A stretch of DNA of 64,000 nt from positions 186,001 through 250,000 of the forward strand of contig NZ_FOEE01000006.1 of NCBI RefSeq assembly GCF_900110555.1, given 5' to 3'. This document shows, one piece after another, positions 36,595 to 43,993 of this stretch. Position numbers and translations under genes: made by a program. The DNA is from Trujillonella endophytica (GTDB lineage: Bacteria > Actinomycetota > Actinomycetes > Mycobacteriales > Geodermatophilaceae). Under the pieces are notes generated by a model. It ran no database searches. It was not told the DNA's origin and saw only the letters and a program-made list of their open reading frames with translations. Positions within the stretch are counted from its first letter, which is position 1. Every line of letters starts with the position of its first letter.

Positions 36595-37304
36595 CCGCCG
36601 GGGCACCGGCGACGGACACGTCGACCCGGGCGACGCAGGCCGGCGGGGCACCCCCGCGCAGCGGCGCGCTGCGGACCGCGCTGCTCGCGGTCATCGCCGT
36701 CGCCCTGCTCGTCATCGGGGGCGCGCTGGCCGTCGCCCTCGGCATCGGCGACGACGAGGCGCCGGCGACCCCGGGGGCCGACTCGGTCGACGCCGGCTTC
36801 TCCCGGGACATGTCGATCCACCACGACCAGGGCGTCGAGATGGCCAACCTGGCCCTCGAGCGCAGCACCGACCCCGCGATCCGCGGCCTGGCCTTCGACA
36901 TCGCCGAGACGCAGAACAACCAGGTCGGGCGGATGCGGGGCTGGCTGGCGCTGTGGGGGCTCACCCCCACCGGCGGCGAGCGGATGGCCTGGATGGCCGA
37001 CTCCCACACCGGCGGGCACGACATGTCGGGCATGGACGGCGCCCTCATGCCGGGCATGGCCACCGAGGAGGAGCTGGCCGAGCTGCGGACCCTGTCGGGG
37101 ACGGAGTTCGACGTCCAGTTCCTCCGGCTGATGATCCGCCACCACGAGGGCGGCGCGGGCATGGCGCAGTACGGCGCCGAGCACGCCGACCAGGCCGTCG
37201 TCCGCTCGCTTGCCGCCTCCATCGGCGACTCGCAGGCGGCCGAGACCTCGCTGATGGTCGGTCTGCTCAGCGCCCGCGGCGGCACCCCGCTGCCGCCGCC
37301 CTGA
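36591..37304 (+). CDS. DUF305 family protein with Met/His-rich segment
   Basis: 237 residues from a GTG overlapping the upstream stop. A short cytoplasmic start and one membrane helix (about 28-50, LRTALLAVIAVALLVIGGALAVALG) are followed by a ferritin-like helical domain. The two DUF305 signatures are FSRDMSIHHDQGVEMANLAL and FDVQFLRLMIRHHEGGAGMAQYG. Each has the HH(D/E) pair typical of the family. Between them is a Met/His-rich loop (MAWMADSHTGGHDMSGMDGALMPGM), resembling copper-binding segments. DUF305 proteins are extracytoplasmic and often sit near copper genes, but no copper transporter is in this window. A metal-binding role is inference. Confidence 0.88.
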   Translation: MTAGAPATDTSTRATQAGGAPPRSGALRTALLAVIAVALLVIGGALAVALGIGDDEAPATPGADSVDAGFSRDMSIHHDQGVEMANLALERSTDPAIRGLAFDIAETQNNQVGRMRGWLALWGLTPTGGERMAWMADSHTGGHDMSGMDGALMPGMATEEELAELRTLSGTEFDVQFLRLMIRHHEGGAGMAQYGAEHADQAVVRSLAASIGDSQAAETSLMVGLLSARGGTPLPPP

Positions 37305-37359
37305 CCGGGACCGCCGTCGGGCCGGCGGGGCACGGCTGGTAACTTCGTCCGTGCCCCGA

Positions 37360-37431
37360 GCCCCCGTAGCTCAGGGGATAGAGCACTGCCCTCCGGAGGC
37401 AGGGGCGCAGGTTCGAATCCTGCCGGGGGCA
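37360..37431 (+). tRNA. tRNA-Arg (anticodon CCG)
   Basis: All arms pair: acceptor GCCCCCG with CGGGGGC, anticodon stem CTGCC with GGCAG around the loop CTCCGGA (anticodon CCG at 37393-37395), T arm GCAGG-TTCGAAT-CCTGC, and discriminator A. It reads the CGG arginine codon, common in such GC-rich genes. The CCA end is not encoded. A TAACTT box (37340-37345) upstream is a likely -10 element. Confidence 0.95.
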
Positions 37432-37473
37432 CACATCCGCACAACCGTCGAGCAGGCGTTCCGCCGGCCGGGC

Positions 37474-37479
37474 TAGCGT
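37474..37479 (+). promoter_or_regulatory. -10 box of the alpha/beta hydrolase gene (leaderless)
   Basis: TAGCGT ends 7 bases before the GTG start at 37487, with no ribosome site between them. The box lies about 43 bases after the tRNA. Confidence 0.5.
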
Positions 37480-37486
37480 CGCCGCC

Positions 37487-38380
37487 GTGGAGCACACCGA
37501 GGTGCAGCGCACCAGCGTCGGAGCCGTCGAACTCGCCTACGAGACCTTCGGCTCGCCCGGGGACACGCCGCTGCTGCTGGTCATGGGCCTGGCGACGCAG
37601 ATGATCGGCTGGCCGGACGAGTTCTGCCGGGAGCTGGCCGGGCGCGGCCTGCACGTCGTGCGGTTCGACAACCGCGACATCGGGCTCTCGACCCACCTGG
37701 ACGCCGCCGGTGCCCCCGACGTCACGGCGCTGCTGACCGGCGCCGGGACCGCGCCGTACTCGCTGGCCGACATGGCCGGGGACGCCGCCGGGCTGCTGGA
37801 CGCCCTCGGCTGGGACAGCGCGCACGTGGTCGGGGCCTCGATGGGCGGGATGATCGCCCAGTCGCTGGCCGTCCGGCACCCGCGCCGGGTGCGCAGCCTC
37901 ACCTCGATCATGTCCACGACGGGCGACCGCACCGTCGGCAGCCCCGCCGCGGCCGCCCTGGGCGTCCTGCTCGCGCCGCCGGCCCGCAGCCGCGAGGAGG
38001 CGCTGGAGCGGGCGGTGGACACCTACCGGGTGATCGGCTCCCCGGGCTTCGAGTTCGACGAGACCGGCCTGCGCGAGCGGGCGGGCCTGTCCTTCGACCG
38101 CGCGTACGACCCGGCCGGCGTCGCCCGTCAGCTGGCCGCGGTCCTCACCACCGACGACCGGACGGCGCACCTGGGCGAGATCGCCGTGCCCACGCTCGTC
38201 GTCCACGGGGAGTCCGACGCGCTGGTCGACGTCAGCGGCGGCCGGGCGACCGCTGCCGCCGTCCCGGGCGCCGAGCTCTGGGTCGTCGAGGGGATGGGCC
38301 ACGACCTGCCGCGCGAGGTGTGGCCGGAGCTGGTGGAGCGGATCGCCGCCGTCGTGGCCCGCGGCGAGGCCGCCCGCTGA
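37487..38380 (+). CDS. Alpha/beta hydrolase
   Basis: 297 residues from the GTG at 37487. The nucleophile elbow is GASMGGMIAQ (Ser), and the acid and His are in TLVVHGESDALVDVSGG and EGMGHDLP. The oxyanion segment LLLVMGLATQMIGWPDEFC and FDNRDIGLSTH match the subgroup that includes esterases and TAP-like or aromatic-ester hydrolases of actinobacteria (for example those related to RdmC). No signal peptide is present, so it acts in the cytoplasm. The substrate cannot be predicted. It is convergent with the sulfonate operon, with a perfect hairpin between them. Confidence 0.9.
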   Translation: MEHTEVQRTSVGAVELAYETFGSPGDTPLLLVMGLATQMIGWPDEFCRELAGRGLHVVRFDNRDIGLSTHLDAAGAPDVTALLTGAGTAPYSLADMAGDAAGLLDALGWDSAHVVGASMGGMIAQSLAVRHPRRVRSLTSIMSTTGDRTVGSPAAAALGVLLAPPARSREEALERAVDTYRVIGSPGFEFDETGLRERAGLSFDRAYDPAGVARQLAAVLTTDDRTAHLGEIAVPTLVVHGESDALVDVSGGRATAAAVPGAELWVVEGMGHDLPREVWPELVERIAAVVARGEAAR

Positions 38381-38382
38381 AC

Positions 38383-38414
38383 GCCGGGGCCGGGGCGGCG
38401 ACCCCGGCCCCGGC
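38383..38414. terminator. Perfect bidirectional terminator hairpin
   Basis: GCCGGGGCCGGGG (38383-38395) pairs over 13 bp with CCCCGGCCCCGGC (38402-38414), with a 6-base loop, exactly between two convergent genes. It should end both the hydrolase mRNA and the organosulfur operon mRNA. Confidence 0.75.
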
Positions 38415-38419
38415 ACTCC

Positions 38420-39829
38420 TCAGCCGGCGACCGGAGCGGCCAGCCGGCGCCCGGCGAACGTGCCCGTCGCGGCCGTCCCCGTCAGCGGGCGCGAGGTCGC
38501 CGTCCCCCCGCCGGCGAACGCGCTCGCGGGACGGGGCAGGCCGTAGTGCTCGCGCAGCGTGGAACCCGCGTACTCGCGCCGGAAGAGCCCCCGGTCCTGG
38601 AGGATCGGCACGACGCCGTCGACGAACCGCTCGAGCTGCGAGGGCTGCAGCGGCGCCATCACGTTGAAGCCGTCCGCCGCCCCGGCCGTGAACCACTCCT
38701 CCAGCGTGTCGGCGACCTGCTCGGGGGTCCCCGTGAACGTGCGGTGCCCCCGGCCGCCACCGAGCCGCGCGATGACCTGCCGCACGGTGAGCCGCTCCCG
38801 CCGCCCCAGGTCGGTGACCAGCTCGTAGCGGCTGCGGTTGCCGTTGATCCGGCCCGGATCGGGCAGCTCGAGCTCGGCGAGCGGGCGGTCGAGGTCCGCG
38901 TGCCCGAGCGACAGGGTCAGGATCCCCGACAGCTGCGCCAGGCCGTGGTCCCAGACGAGGAGCTCGTCGAGCTCGGCCGCCAGCGCGCGGGCCTCGGCCT
39001 CGGTGTCGCCGATCACCGGGACGATGCCGGGCAGGACCTTGACCAGGTCCGGGTCCCGGCCCACCCGGGCCGCCCGGGCCCTGAGGTCGACGGCGAAGGC
39101 CCTCGCCTCCTCCAGGGTCTGCCACGCGGTGAACACCGCCTCGGCGTAGCGGGCGGCGAACTCGCGGCCGTCCTCGGACGAGCCGGCCTGGACCAGGACC
39201 GGCCGCCCCTGCGGGCTGCGCGGCGTGGTCAGCGGCCCCTGCACGGCGAAGTGCTCGCCGCGGTGGCGGATCTCGTGCACCCGTCCGGTGTCGACGTACT
39301 CGCCGGAGGCCGTGTCCGCCACCACGGCGCCGTCCTCCCAGCTGTCCCACAGCGCGACGGCGACGTCGACGTGCTCGGCGGCCCGCCGGTAGCGCGCGGC
39401 GTGCTCGTGGTGCCGGTCCAGGTCGAAGTTGCGGGCCTCGGGCTCGCTGCCGGAGGTCACGATGTTCCAGCCCGCCCGCCCGCCGGACAGGTGGTCGAGG
39501 GAGGCGAAGGCGCGGGCCACGGTGAACGGGTGGGTGAACGACGTCGACACCGTGGCGATGAGGCCGATCCGCTCGGTGTGCGTGGCCACCGCGTTCAGGA
39601 TCGCCAGCGGGTCGAGACCGCCCTGGGTGTTGTGCCGGACCGCGGCGCCCACGGCCAGGCCGTCGGCGAAGAAGATCGAGTCCAGCTTTCCGCGCTCGGC
39701 CGTCCGGGCCAGGTCGATGAAGTGCCGGGCCGAGCGCCCCGCGTGCGGGTCGGACAGCGGATGCCGCCAGGCGGCCTCGTGGTGGCCCACGTTCATGAGG
39801 AACGCGTTGAGGTGCAGTTGCCGGGTCAT
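38420..39829 (-). CDS. FMN-dependent monooxygenase, NtaA/SnaA/DszA (LLM) family
   Basis: 469 residues from the ATG at 39829, preceded by AGGAG. The protein is a bacterial luciferase-like TIM barrel of the NtaA/SnaA/DszA/SfnG type: SDPHAGRSARHFIDLARTAERGKLDSIFFADGLAV, SGGRAGWNIVTSGS, and GRPVLVQAGSSEDGREFAARYAEAVF. Such enzymes use reduced FMN and O2 to cleave C-S or C-N bonds in sulfones, sulfonates, nitrilotriacetate or dibenzothiophene sulfone. No flavin reductase is encoded nearby. It is the last gene of the TauD-ABC importer operon, so desulfonation of an imported organosulfur compound is the most likely role. Confidence 0.9.
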   Translation of the reverse strand: MTRQLHLNAFLMNVGHHEAAWRHPLSDPHAGRSARHFIDLARTAERGKLDSIFFADGLAVGAAVRHNTQGGLDPLAILNAVATHTERIGLIATVSTSFTHPFTVARAFASLDHLSGGRAGWNIVTSGSEPEARNFDLDRHHEHAARYRRAAEHVDVAVALWDSWEDGAVVADTASGEYVDTGRVHEIRHRGEHFAVQGPLTTPRSPQGRPVLVQAGSSEDGREFAARYAEAVFTAWQTLEEARAFAVDLRARAARVGRDPDLVKVLPGIVPVIGDTEAEARALAAELDELLVWDHGLAQLSGILTLSLGHADLDRPLAELELPDPGRINGNRSRYELVTDLGRRERLTVRQVIARLGGGRGHRTFTGTPEQVADTLEEWFTAGAADGFNVMAPLQPSQLERFVDGVVPILQDRGLFRREYAGSTLREHYGLPRPASAFAGGGTATSRPLTGTAATGTFAGRRLAAPVAG

Positions 39830-39867
39830 GGGGACGCTCCTGCGTCGGGCTCGCATCGCGAGCGGGG

Positions 39868-40722
39868 TCAGTGGGAGAGGTCGGCGCGCCAGCGCGACGC
39901 GCGGCGCTCGAGGGAGACGAGGACGGCGTTGAACAGCAGCCCGATCGCGGAGATCGTCAGGATCCCGGCGTACATCTCGGGGATGAGGAAGTTCATCTGG
40001 GCGTAGGTGACGAGGTAGCCCAGGCCGGCCCGGGCCCCCACCATCTCGGCCGCGATGAGCACGAGGATCGACGACGCCCCGGCCATCCGGATGCCGGTGA
40101 AGATCGACGGCACCGCCGCCGGCAGCACCACCTTCTGGAACACCCGCAGTTCCCCGAACCCGAGGCTGCGGGCCGACTTCACCAGCAGGTGGTCGACGCT
40201 GCCGACCCCGCTCACGGTGTTGAGCAGGACGGGGAAGAAGCAGGCGTAGACGACGATGGCGATCTTCGACGTCTCGCCGATGCCGAGCAGGACGGTGAAC
40301 ACCGGCAGCAGGGCCAGGGCCGCCGTGTTGCGGAACACCTCCAGCAGCGGCTCGAGGAAGTCCCGCACCGGCCGGTACCAGGCGACGAGCAGGCCGATCG
40401 GGACGGCGAGGCCGACCGCGAGGACGAACCCGGTCAGGGCCCGCTGGAGGCTGGCGGAGGTGTTGCTCCACAACTGCCCGTTGCCGGCCAGCTCGCGCCA
40501 GGCCGTGAGCACCTCCCCCAGCGGCGGGATGAGCGCGCGGTCCACCCAGCCCAGCGAGGGGGCGATCTGCCACAGCAGCAGGAACAGCGCGATCGCGGTC
40601 GACCGGAGCAGCAGCCGCCGCAGGGCGCGGCCCGCCGCCCGGGCCCGCCGGGGGGTGGGACGGACGCCGACCGCTGCGACGGACGGCAGGGGCGGGCGCT
40701 CGAGGAGTCCGGGACTAGCCAA
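39868..40722 (-). CDS. ABC transporter permease, sulfonate/taurine type
   Basis: 284 residues from a TTG start at 40722, with GGGAGGTGG 6 bases before it. It overlaps the end of the ATPase gene by 8 bases. Six transmembrane helices are predicted. The EAA loop that contacts the ATPase reads KSARSLGFGELRVFQKVVLPAAVPSIFTGIRMA. This matches the SsuC/TauC/NrtB permease class. It forms the membrane channel of the importer with the neighbouring ATPase and binding protein. TTG is the only start consistent with the ribosome site; no ATG or GTG follows soon after. Confidence 0.93.
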   Translation of the reverse strand: MASPGLLERPPLPSVAAVGVRPTPRRARAAGRALRRLLLRSTAIALFLLLWQIAPSLGWVDRALIPPLGEVLTAWRELAGNGQLWSNTSASLQRALTGFVLAVGLAVPIGLLVAWYRPVRDFLEPLLEVFRNTAALALLPVFTVLLGIGETSKIAIVVYACFFPVLLNTVSGVGSVDHLLVKSARSLGFGELRVFQKVVLPAAVPSIFTGIRMAGASSILVLIAAEMVGARAGLGYLVTYAQMNFLIPEMYAGILTISAIGLLFNAVLVSLERRASRWRADLSH

Positions 40723-41554
40723 CGCCGACCACCTCCCGCAGCGGCTCGGCCGGTCGCTCCGCCGGCGCGTCCGCGGCCACCGGAGGGGCCTCCTCCTGCA
40801 GCAGCTCCCACACCTGGTGACGCAGGCGGGCGAACTCCGGATCGGACCGGACGTCGCCCTGCCGGCGGTGCATGGGCAGCGGAACGTCGAGCACGGCGGT
40901 GATCCGGCCGGGGCGCGCCGTCATCACCGCGACCCGCTGGCCCAGCAGCACCGCCTCGTCGATGCCGTGGGTGATGAACACGACCGTCTTGCCGGTGCGG
41001 TCCCAGATCCGCAGCAGCTCGCCCTGCAGCGTCTCGCGGGTCTGGGCGTCCAGGGCGGCGAACGGCTCGTCCATGAGCAGGACCTCCGGGTCGAACGCCA
41101 GGCTGCGGGCGATGGCCACCCGCTGGCGCATGCCCCCCGAGAGCTGGTGCGGATAGCGGTCCTCCGCGCCGGTGAGGCCGACCAGCTCCAGGTACTCCCG
41201 GGCCACCGCCCGCCGCTGCCGGCGCGGCAGGCGCGTGGCCTCCAGCCCGAGCTCCACGTTGGCCAGCGCGGTGCGCCACGGGAGCAGGGCGTACTGCTGG
41301 AACACCAGCCCCCGGTCCAGGCCCGGCCCGGTGATCGGGCGGCCGCCGACCGTGATGGACCCCGAGGTCGGCCGGGTGAACCCGCCGACGAGGTCGAGCA
41401 GGGTCGACTTGCCGCAGCCGCTGGGCCCGACGAGGGCCACGAACTCCCCCGCGGCGACGTCGAGGTCCACGCCGGCGAGCGCGGCGAAGGGTGCGGCGCC
41501 GCCGCGGGACGGGAACTCCTTGCCGACTCCCTCGAGCCGGATGCCGGCGCTCAC
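40715..41554 (-). CDS. ABC transporter ATP-binding protein, sulfonate/taurine type
   Basis: 279 residues from the GTG at 41554, overlapping the binding-protein stop (GTGA). Walker A GPSGCGKSTLLDLVGG, signature LSGGMRQRVAIARSLAF, Walker B VLLMDEPFAALDAQTRE and the switch His in VVFITHGIDEAVLLG are all intact. The class is SsuB/TauB/NrtD. Its C-terminal about 50 residues (RHQVWELLQEEAPPVAADAPAERPAEPLREVVGVG) are extended and low in complexity. It powers the importer with the permease that follows. Confidence 0.94.
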   Translation of the reverse strand: MSAGIRLEGVGKEFPSRGGAAPFAALAGVDLDVAAGEFVALVGPSGCGKSTLLDLVGGFTRPTSGSITVGGRPITGPGLDRGLVFQQYALLPWRTALANVELGLEATRLPRRQRRAVAREYLELVGLTGAEDRYPHQLSGGMRQRVAIARSLAFDPEVLLMDEPFAALDAQTRETLQGELLRIWDRTGKTVVFITHGIDEAVLLGQRVAVMTARPGRITAVLDVPLPMHRRQGDVRSDPEFARLRHQVWELLQEEAPPVAADAPAERPAEPLREVVGVG

Positions 41555-42573
41555 GCGTCGCCGTCTGTGGCGTAGGGGTTGTACTCGTTGGTGTAGATCG
41601 AGCCGGGATCGAGCCCGCCCTCGTCGAGCGCGCCGGTCCGCTCCAGCCACGCCGACCACCGGGTGAAGTCGGTGTCCTCGATGACCCCGCCCTCGGTGGC
41701 CACGCCGGTGCTGCGCCAGTACTGGAGGCTGTCGGTGCTCTCGTTGCGGTTCCGCTGCTCGATGATCGTGGTGTAGGTCGCGATGATCTCGTCGTGCGGC
41801 GTCGTCCTCGTCCACTCGATCGCCCGGGCGACCCCGTCGACGAAGGCCTCGACGGCCTCGGGGTACTCGGCGATGAAGTCGTCGCGGAACACGTAGGTGC
41901 CCGCGTTGAAGTCACCGAAGATCTCGGAGTCGGTGAACAGCGCCCGGACCCCACCGGTGGCCAGCGTCTGGTCGCGGAACTGACCGGACAGCGCCGCGAC
42001 GTCGATCTGGCCGTGCCGCAGGGCGGAGTCGATGTTGGGCGGTGGCAGCGGCACCAGCTGGACCTGCTGGACCTCCTCCCAGCTCAGCCCCTCCTCCAGC
42101 AGCCAGGTGTCGATGACCGCCTCGTTGTGGCCGCCGAGGGTGTTCACCCCGACCTTCTTGCCGATGAGGTCGCGGGCGTCGGCGATCGGGCTGTCCTCGA
42201 GGACGTAGAAGCCGTTGTAGGCGTCCGCGTCGGAGCCGTAGTAGGCCACCACCGCGGTGACGGGGGCACCGGAGGTGGCGAGCTTCGCCACCGCGCCGTC
42301 GAAGGCGCCGCCGAACTCCACGGCGCCGCTGGCCGCGGCCTGGATGTCCTGCGGGCCGCTGGTGGTGTTACCGGCCCACTCCAGGCCGACCCCCTCCAGG
42401 TAGCCGAGGTGCTCGGCGAGCTCCGGGAGGGTCACCTGGTTGGCCCACCCCTGGTACCGCAGGGTGACGGTGCCGTCGGCGGCGGTCCGGACCTCGTCGC
42501 TGCTCCCGCACGCGGTGGCTCCGACGAGGACCGTGGCGGCCGCGAGCGCGGCGAGGACGGGTCTGGCACGCAT
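41551..42573 (-). CDS. Aliphatic sulfonate/taurine-type substrate-binding lipoprotein
   Basis: 340 residues from the ATG at 42573, preceded by AAGGAGAG. The signal peptide (MRARPVLAALAAATVLVGATACGSS) ends in a slightly atypical lipobox (ATAC), so a lipid anchor at Cys22 is likely. The mature protein is a periplasmic-binding fold of the SsuA/TauA/NrtA type: LRYQGWANQVTLPELAEHLGYLEGVGLEW, AVEFGGAFDGAVAKLATSGAPV, and DLIGKKVGVNTLGGHNEAVIDTWL. It captures the organosulfur compound outside the membrane. The exact ligand is unknown. It lies between the dioxygenase and the ATPase in the operon. Confidence 0.92.
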   Translation of the reverse strand: MRARPVLAALAAATVLVGATACGSSDEVRTAADGTVTLRYQGWANQVTLPELAEHLGYLEGVGLEWAGNTTSGPQDIQAAASGAVEFGGAFDGAVAKLATSGAPVTAVVAYYGSDADAYNGFYVLEDSPIADARDLIGKKVGVNTLGGHNEAVIDTWLLEEGLSWEEVQQVQLVPLPPPNIDSALRHGQIDVAALSGQFRDQTLATGGVRALFTDSEIFGDFNAGTYVFRDDFIAEYPEAVEAFVDGVARAIEWTRTTPHDEIIATYTTIIEQRNRNESTDSLQYWRSTGVATEGGVIEDTDFTRWSAWLERTGALDEGGLDPGSIYTNEYNPYATDGDA

Positions 42574-42608
42574 CGTGTCGTCTCTCCTTGGTTCGGTTCG
42601 GTGGTGGC

Positions 42609-43520
42609 TCAGGCGGCGCGGGCGTAGTCCGACGCGTCGCCCCGGCGGGCGATCGAGGGCTGCCCGTCGACGCCCACGGGCAGGTCGCCGGCGACGGTCA
42701 CCCGGCGCAACCGGCGGTCCGCCGAGCCGTAGTCGTCGACGGCGTAGTGCTGGGTGGCGCGGTTGTCGAACACGGCGACGTCGCCCGGGCGCCACGACCA
42801 GCGGACCAGGTTCTCCGGCCGGGTGATGCGGTCCTGCAGCAGCGGGAACAGAGCGGCGAAGTCGCGCGCGCCGAGGCCGACGAAGGAGCGGACGAAGCCG
42901 CCGAGCAGCAGCGTCCGCTCACCGGTCTCGGGGTGGACCCGCACGACCGGGTGCTCGGTCTCGAAGACCTCGGCCACGAACTGCTGGAAGTGCTGCCGCT
43001 CGGCGCTGCCCTCGGGCGGGACGGGCCGCGCGTAGTCGTGGGCGTTGGTGTGCACCGCGCGGAGCCGGTCGGCCAGCGCCTTCAGCGGCTCGGGGAGCCG
43101 TGCGTACGCCTGGGTGGTGTCGGCCCAGACGGTGTCCCCGCCGGCGTCGGGCAGCGTGACGGCCCGGAGGAGGGAGAAGGCCGGCGGGCGGTCGACGAAC
43201 GTGACGTCGGTGTGCCACTGGTTGGCCCGGGAGGCGGAGCCGTCGACGGGCAGCACGGTGCCGGTGTCGTCGCCCGCGGGAACGGTCGGGTGGGCGCCGG
43301 TGAGCCTGCCGAGCAGCCGGGCGAACCCGATCTGGCCGTCCTCGTCGAGGTGGTGCTGGTCGCGGAAGAAGACGACCTTGCGCTCCAGCAGCGTCTGCCG
43401 GATGCGGGTGACCGCCTCGGCCGGCAGGTCCGGGCCGAGGCGGACGCCGGAGATCTCGGCGCCGACGGTGCCGGTGACGGGGTGGACGGTGGCGGCGGAC
43501 GGGGTGTCGAGCAGTGTCAT
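42609..43520 (-). CDS. TauD/TfdA-family alpha-ketoglutarate dioxygenase
   Basis: 303 residues from the ATG at 43520, with AGGAG upstream. The iron ligands are the HxD pair in [14 protein letters not shown] and the distal His in [14 protein letters not shown]. The 2-oxoglutarate Arg is in [10 protein letters not shown]. TauD-type enzymes use Fe(II), O2 and 2-oxoglutarate to split taurine, other sulfonates or alkyl sulfates, releasing sulfite or sulfate. It is the first enzyme gene of the operon. A roughly 420-base structured leader separates it from the promoter and the cysteine-rich peptide. The substrate is not certain (taurine, another sulfonate or a sulfate ester). Confidence 0.92.
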   Translation of the reverse strand: MTLLDTPSAATVHPVTGTVGAEISGVRLGPDLPAEAVTRIRQTLLERKVVFFRDQHHLDEDGQIGFARLLGRLTGAHPTVPAGDDTGTVLPVDGSASRANQWHTDVTFVDRPPAFSLLRAVTLPDAGGDTVWADTTQAYARLPEPLKALADRLRAVHTNAHDYARPVPPEGSAERQHFQQFVAEVFETEHPVVRVHPETGERTLLLGGFVRSFVGLGARDFAALFPLLQDRITRPENLVRWSWRPGDVAVFDNRATQHYAVDDYGSADRRLRRVTVAGDLPVGVDGQPSIARRGDASDYARAA

Positions 43521-43857
43521 GGCGGACTCCTGGAGGGGGGTGGGCGGGCGGAGGAGCGCACGCGGCACCTGCGCGCGCCCCGGACGGGGGCGTGCGCCGA
43601 CGCCGCGCCACCCGCAGGCGGGCGTGCGGGTCACCGCCTCACCCGGGACGGGCGCGCGGGAACTCCGCCGCACCCGGAGGCGGGTGTGCGGGGACGGCGA
43701 CGACGGCGGACGGGAGGTCCGCCGGGTCACCGGGAACGGGACGCACGGGGTGCGCACCGGGGAGGAGCGCGGCCCGCCCCGGAGACGTCGCCCTCGGCGG
43801 GCGTCTCAGGAGGACAGCGGGACCGCGCAGGCGCGGGAGCGCCTCAGCCGGGACCTG
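43521..43857 (-). promoter_or_regulatory. Structured 5' leader between the cysteine peptide and tauD-like gene
   Basis: No gene is visible in these 337 bases. On the minus strand a hairpin AGGCGC/GCGCCT (43844-43829) starts 13 bases after the peptide stop. GAGACG/CGTCTC with an inner GGG/CCC (43807-43782) follows, then GGCGGAC/GTCCGCC (43723-43705) and several CACCCG/CGGGTG-like stems (about 43610-43690). One more stem, GGTGGGG/CCCCACC (43918-43902), lies inside the peptide gene itself. This looks like an attenuator region whose folding or Rho access depends on translation of the peptide. Confidence 0.55.
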
Positions 43858-43944
43858 TCAGCAACAGCGACAGAGGGCACCGGCGTAGCGGACGAGGTCC
43901 AGGTGGGGACGCCCCACCAGCAGGACCGTGTCGCCGCATCGCAT
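43858..43944 (-). CDS. Cysteine-rich leader peptide (28 residues), leaderless
   Basis: A 28-codon frame reads MRCGDTVLLVGRP and ends HLDLVRYAGALCRCC, followed by TGA. It has Cys at positions 3, 25, 27 and 28. The ATG is 5 bases after the -10 box of the operon promoter, so the mRNA probably begins at the ATG itself. The H-x-D-L-x-R-x-x-x-A-L-C pattern matches the actinobacterial leader peptides known before sulfur-assimilation genes. Polycysteine leaderless ORFs in mycobacteria are known attenuators: when Cys-tRNA is scarce, ribosomes stall on the Cys codons and downstream genes are turned on. Here the downstream genes import and break organosulfur compounds, which fits. The peptide itself probably has no enzymatic role. 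Confidence 0.82.
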   Translation of the reverse strand: MRCGDTVLLVGRPHLDLVRYAGALCRCC

Positions 43945-43949
43945 AAACC

Positions 43950-43979
43950 ACACTAAATCGATGGACTTAGTACAGTCAA
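43950..43979 (-). promoter_or_regulatory. Promoter of the organosulfur operon
   Basis: TTGACT (43979-43974), an 18-base spacer and TAGTGT (43955-43950) on the minus strand. Transcription would start at or next to the ATG (43944) of the leader peptide. The spacer is AT-rich, unlike the surroundings. Confidence 0.65.
43952..43971. promoter_or_regulatory. AT-rich 20-bp inverted repeat in the operon promoter
   Basis: ACTAAATCGATGGACTTAGT has perfect 5-bp ends (ACTAA/TTAGT) and further symmetric pairs inside. It fills the spacer and overlaps the -10 box. A repressor or activator of sulfur metabolism bound here would control the promoter. The protein is not encoded nearby. Confidence 0.6.
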
Positions 43980-43993
43980 GGGGTACGAGGCGA

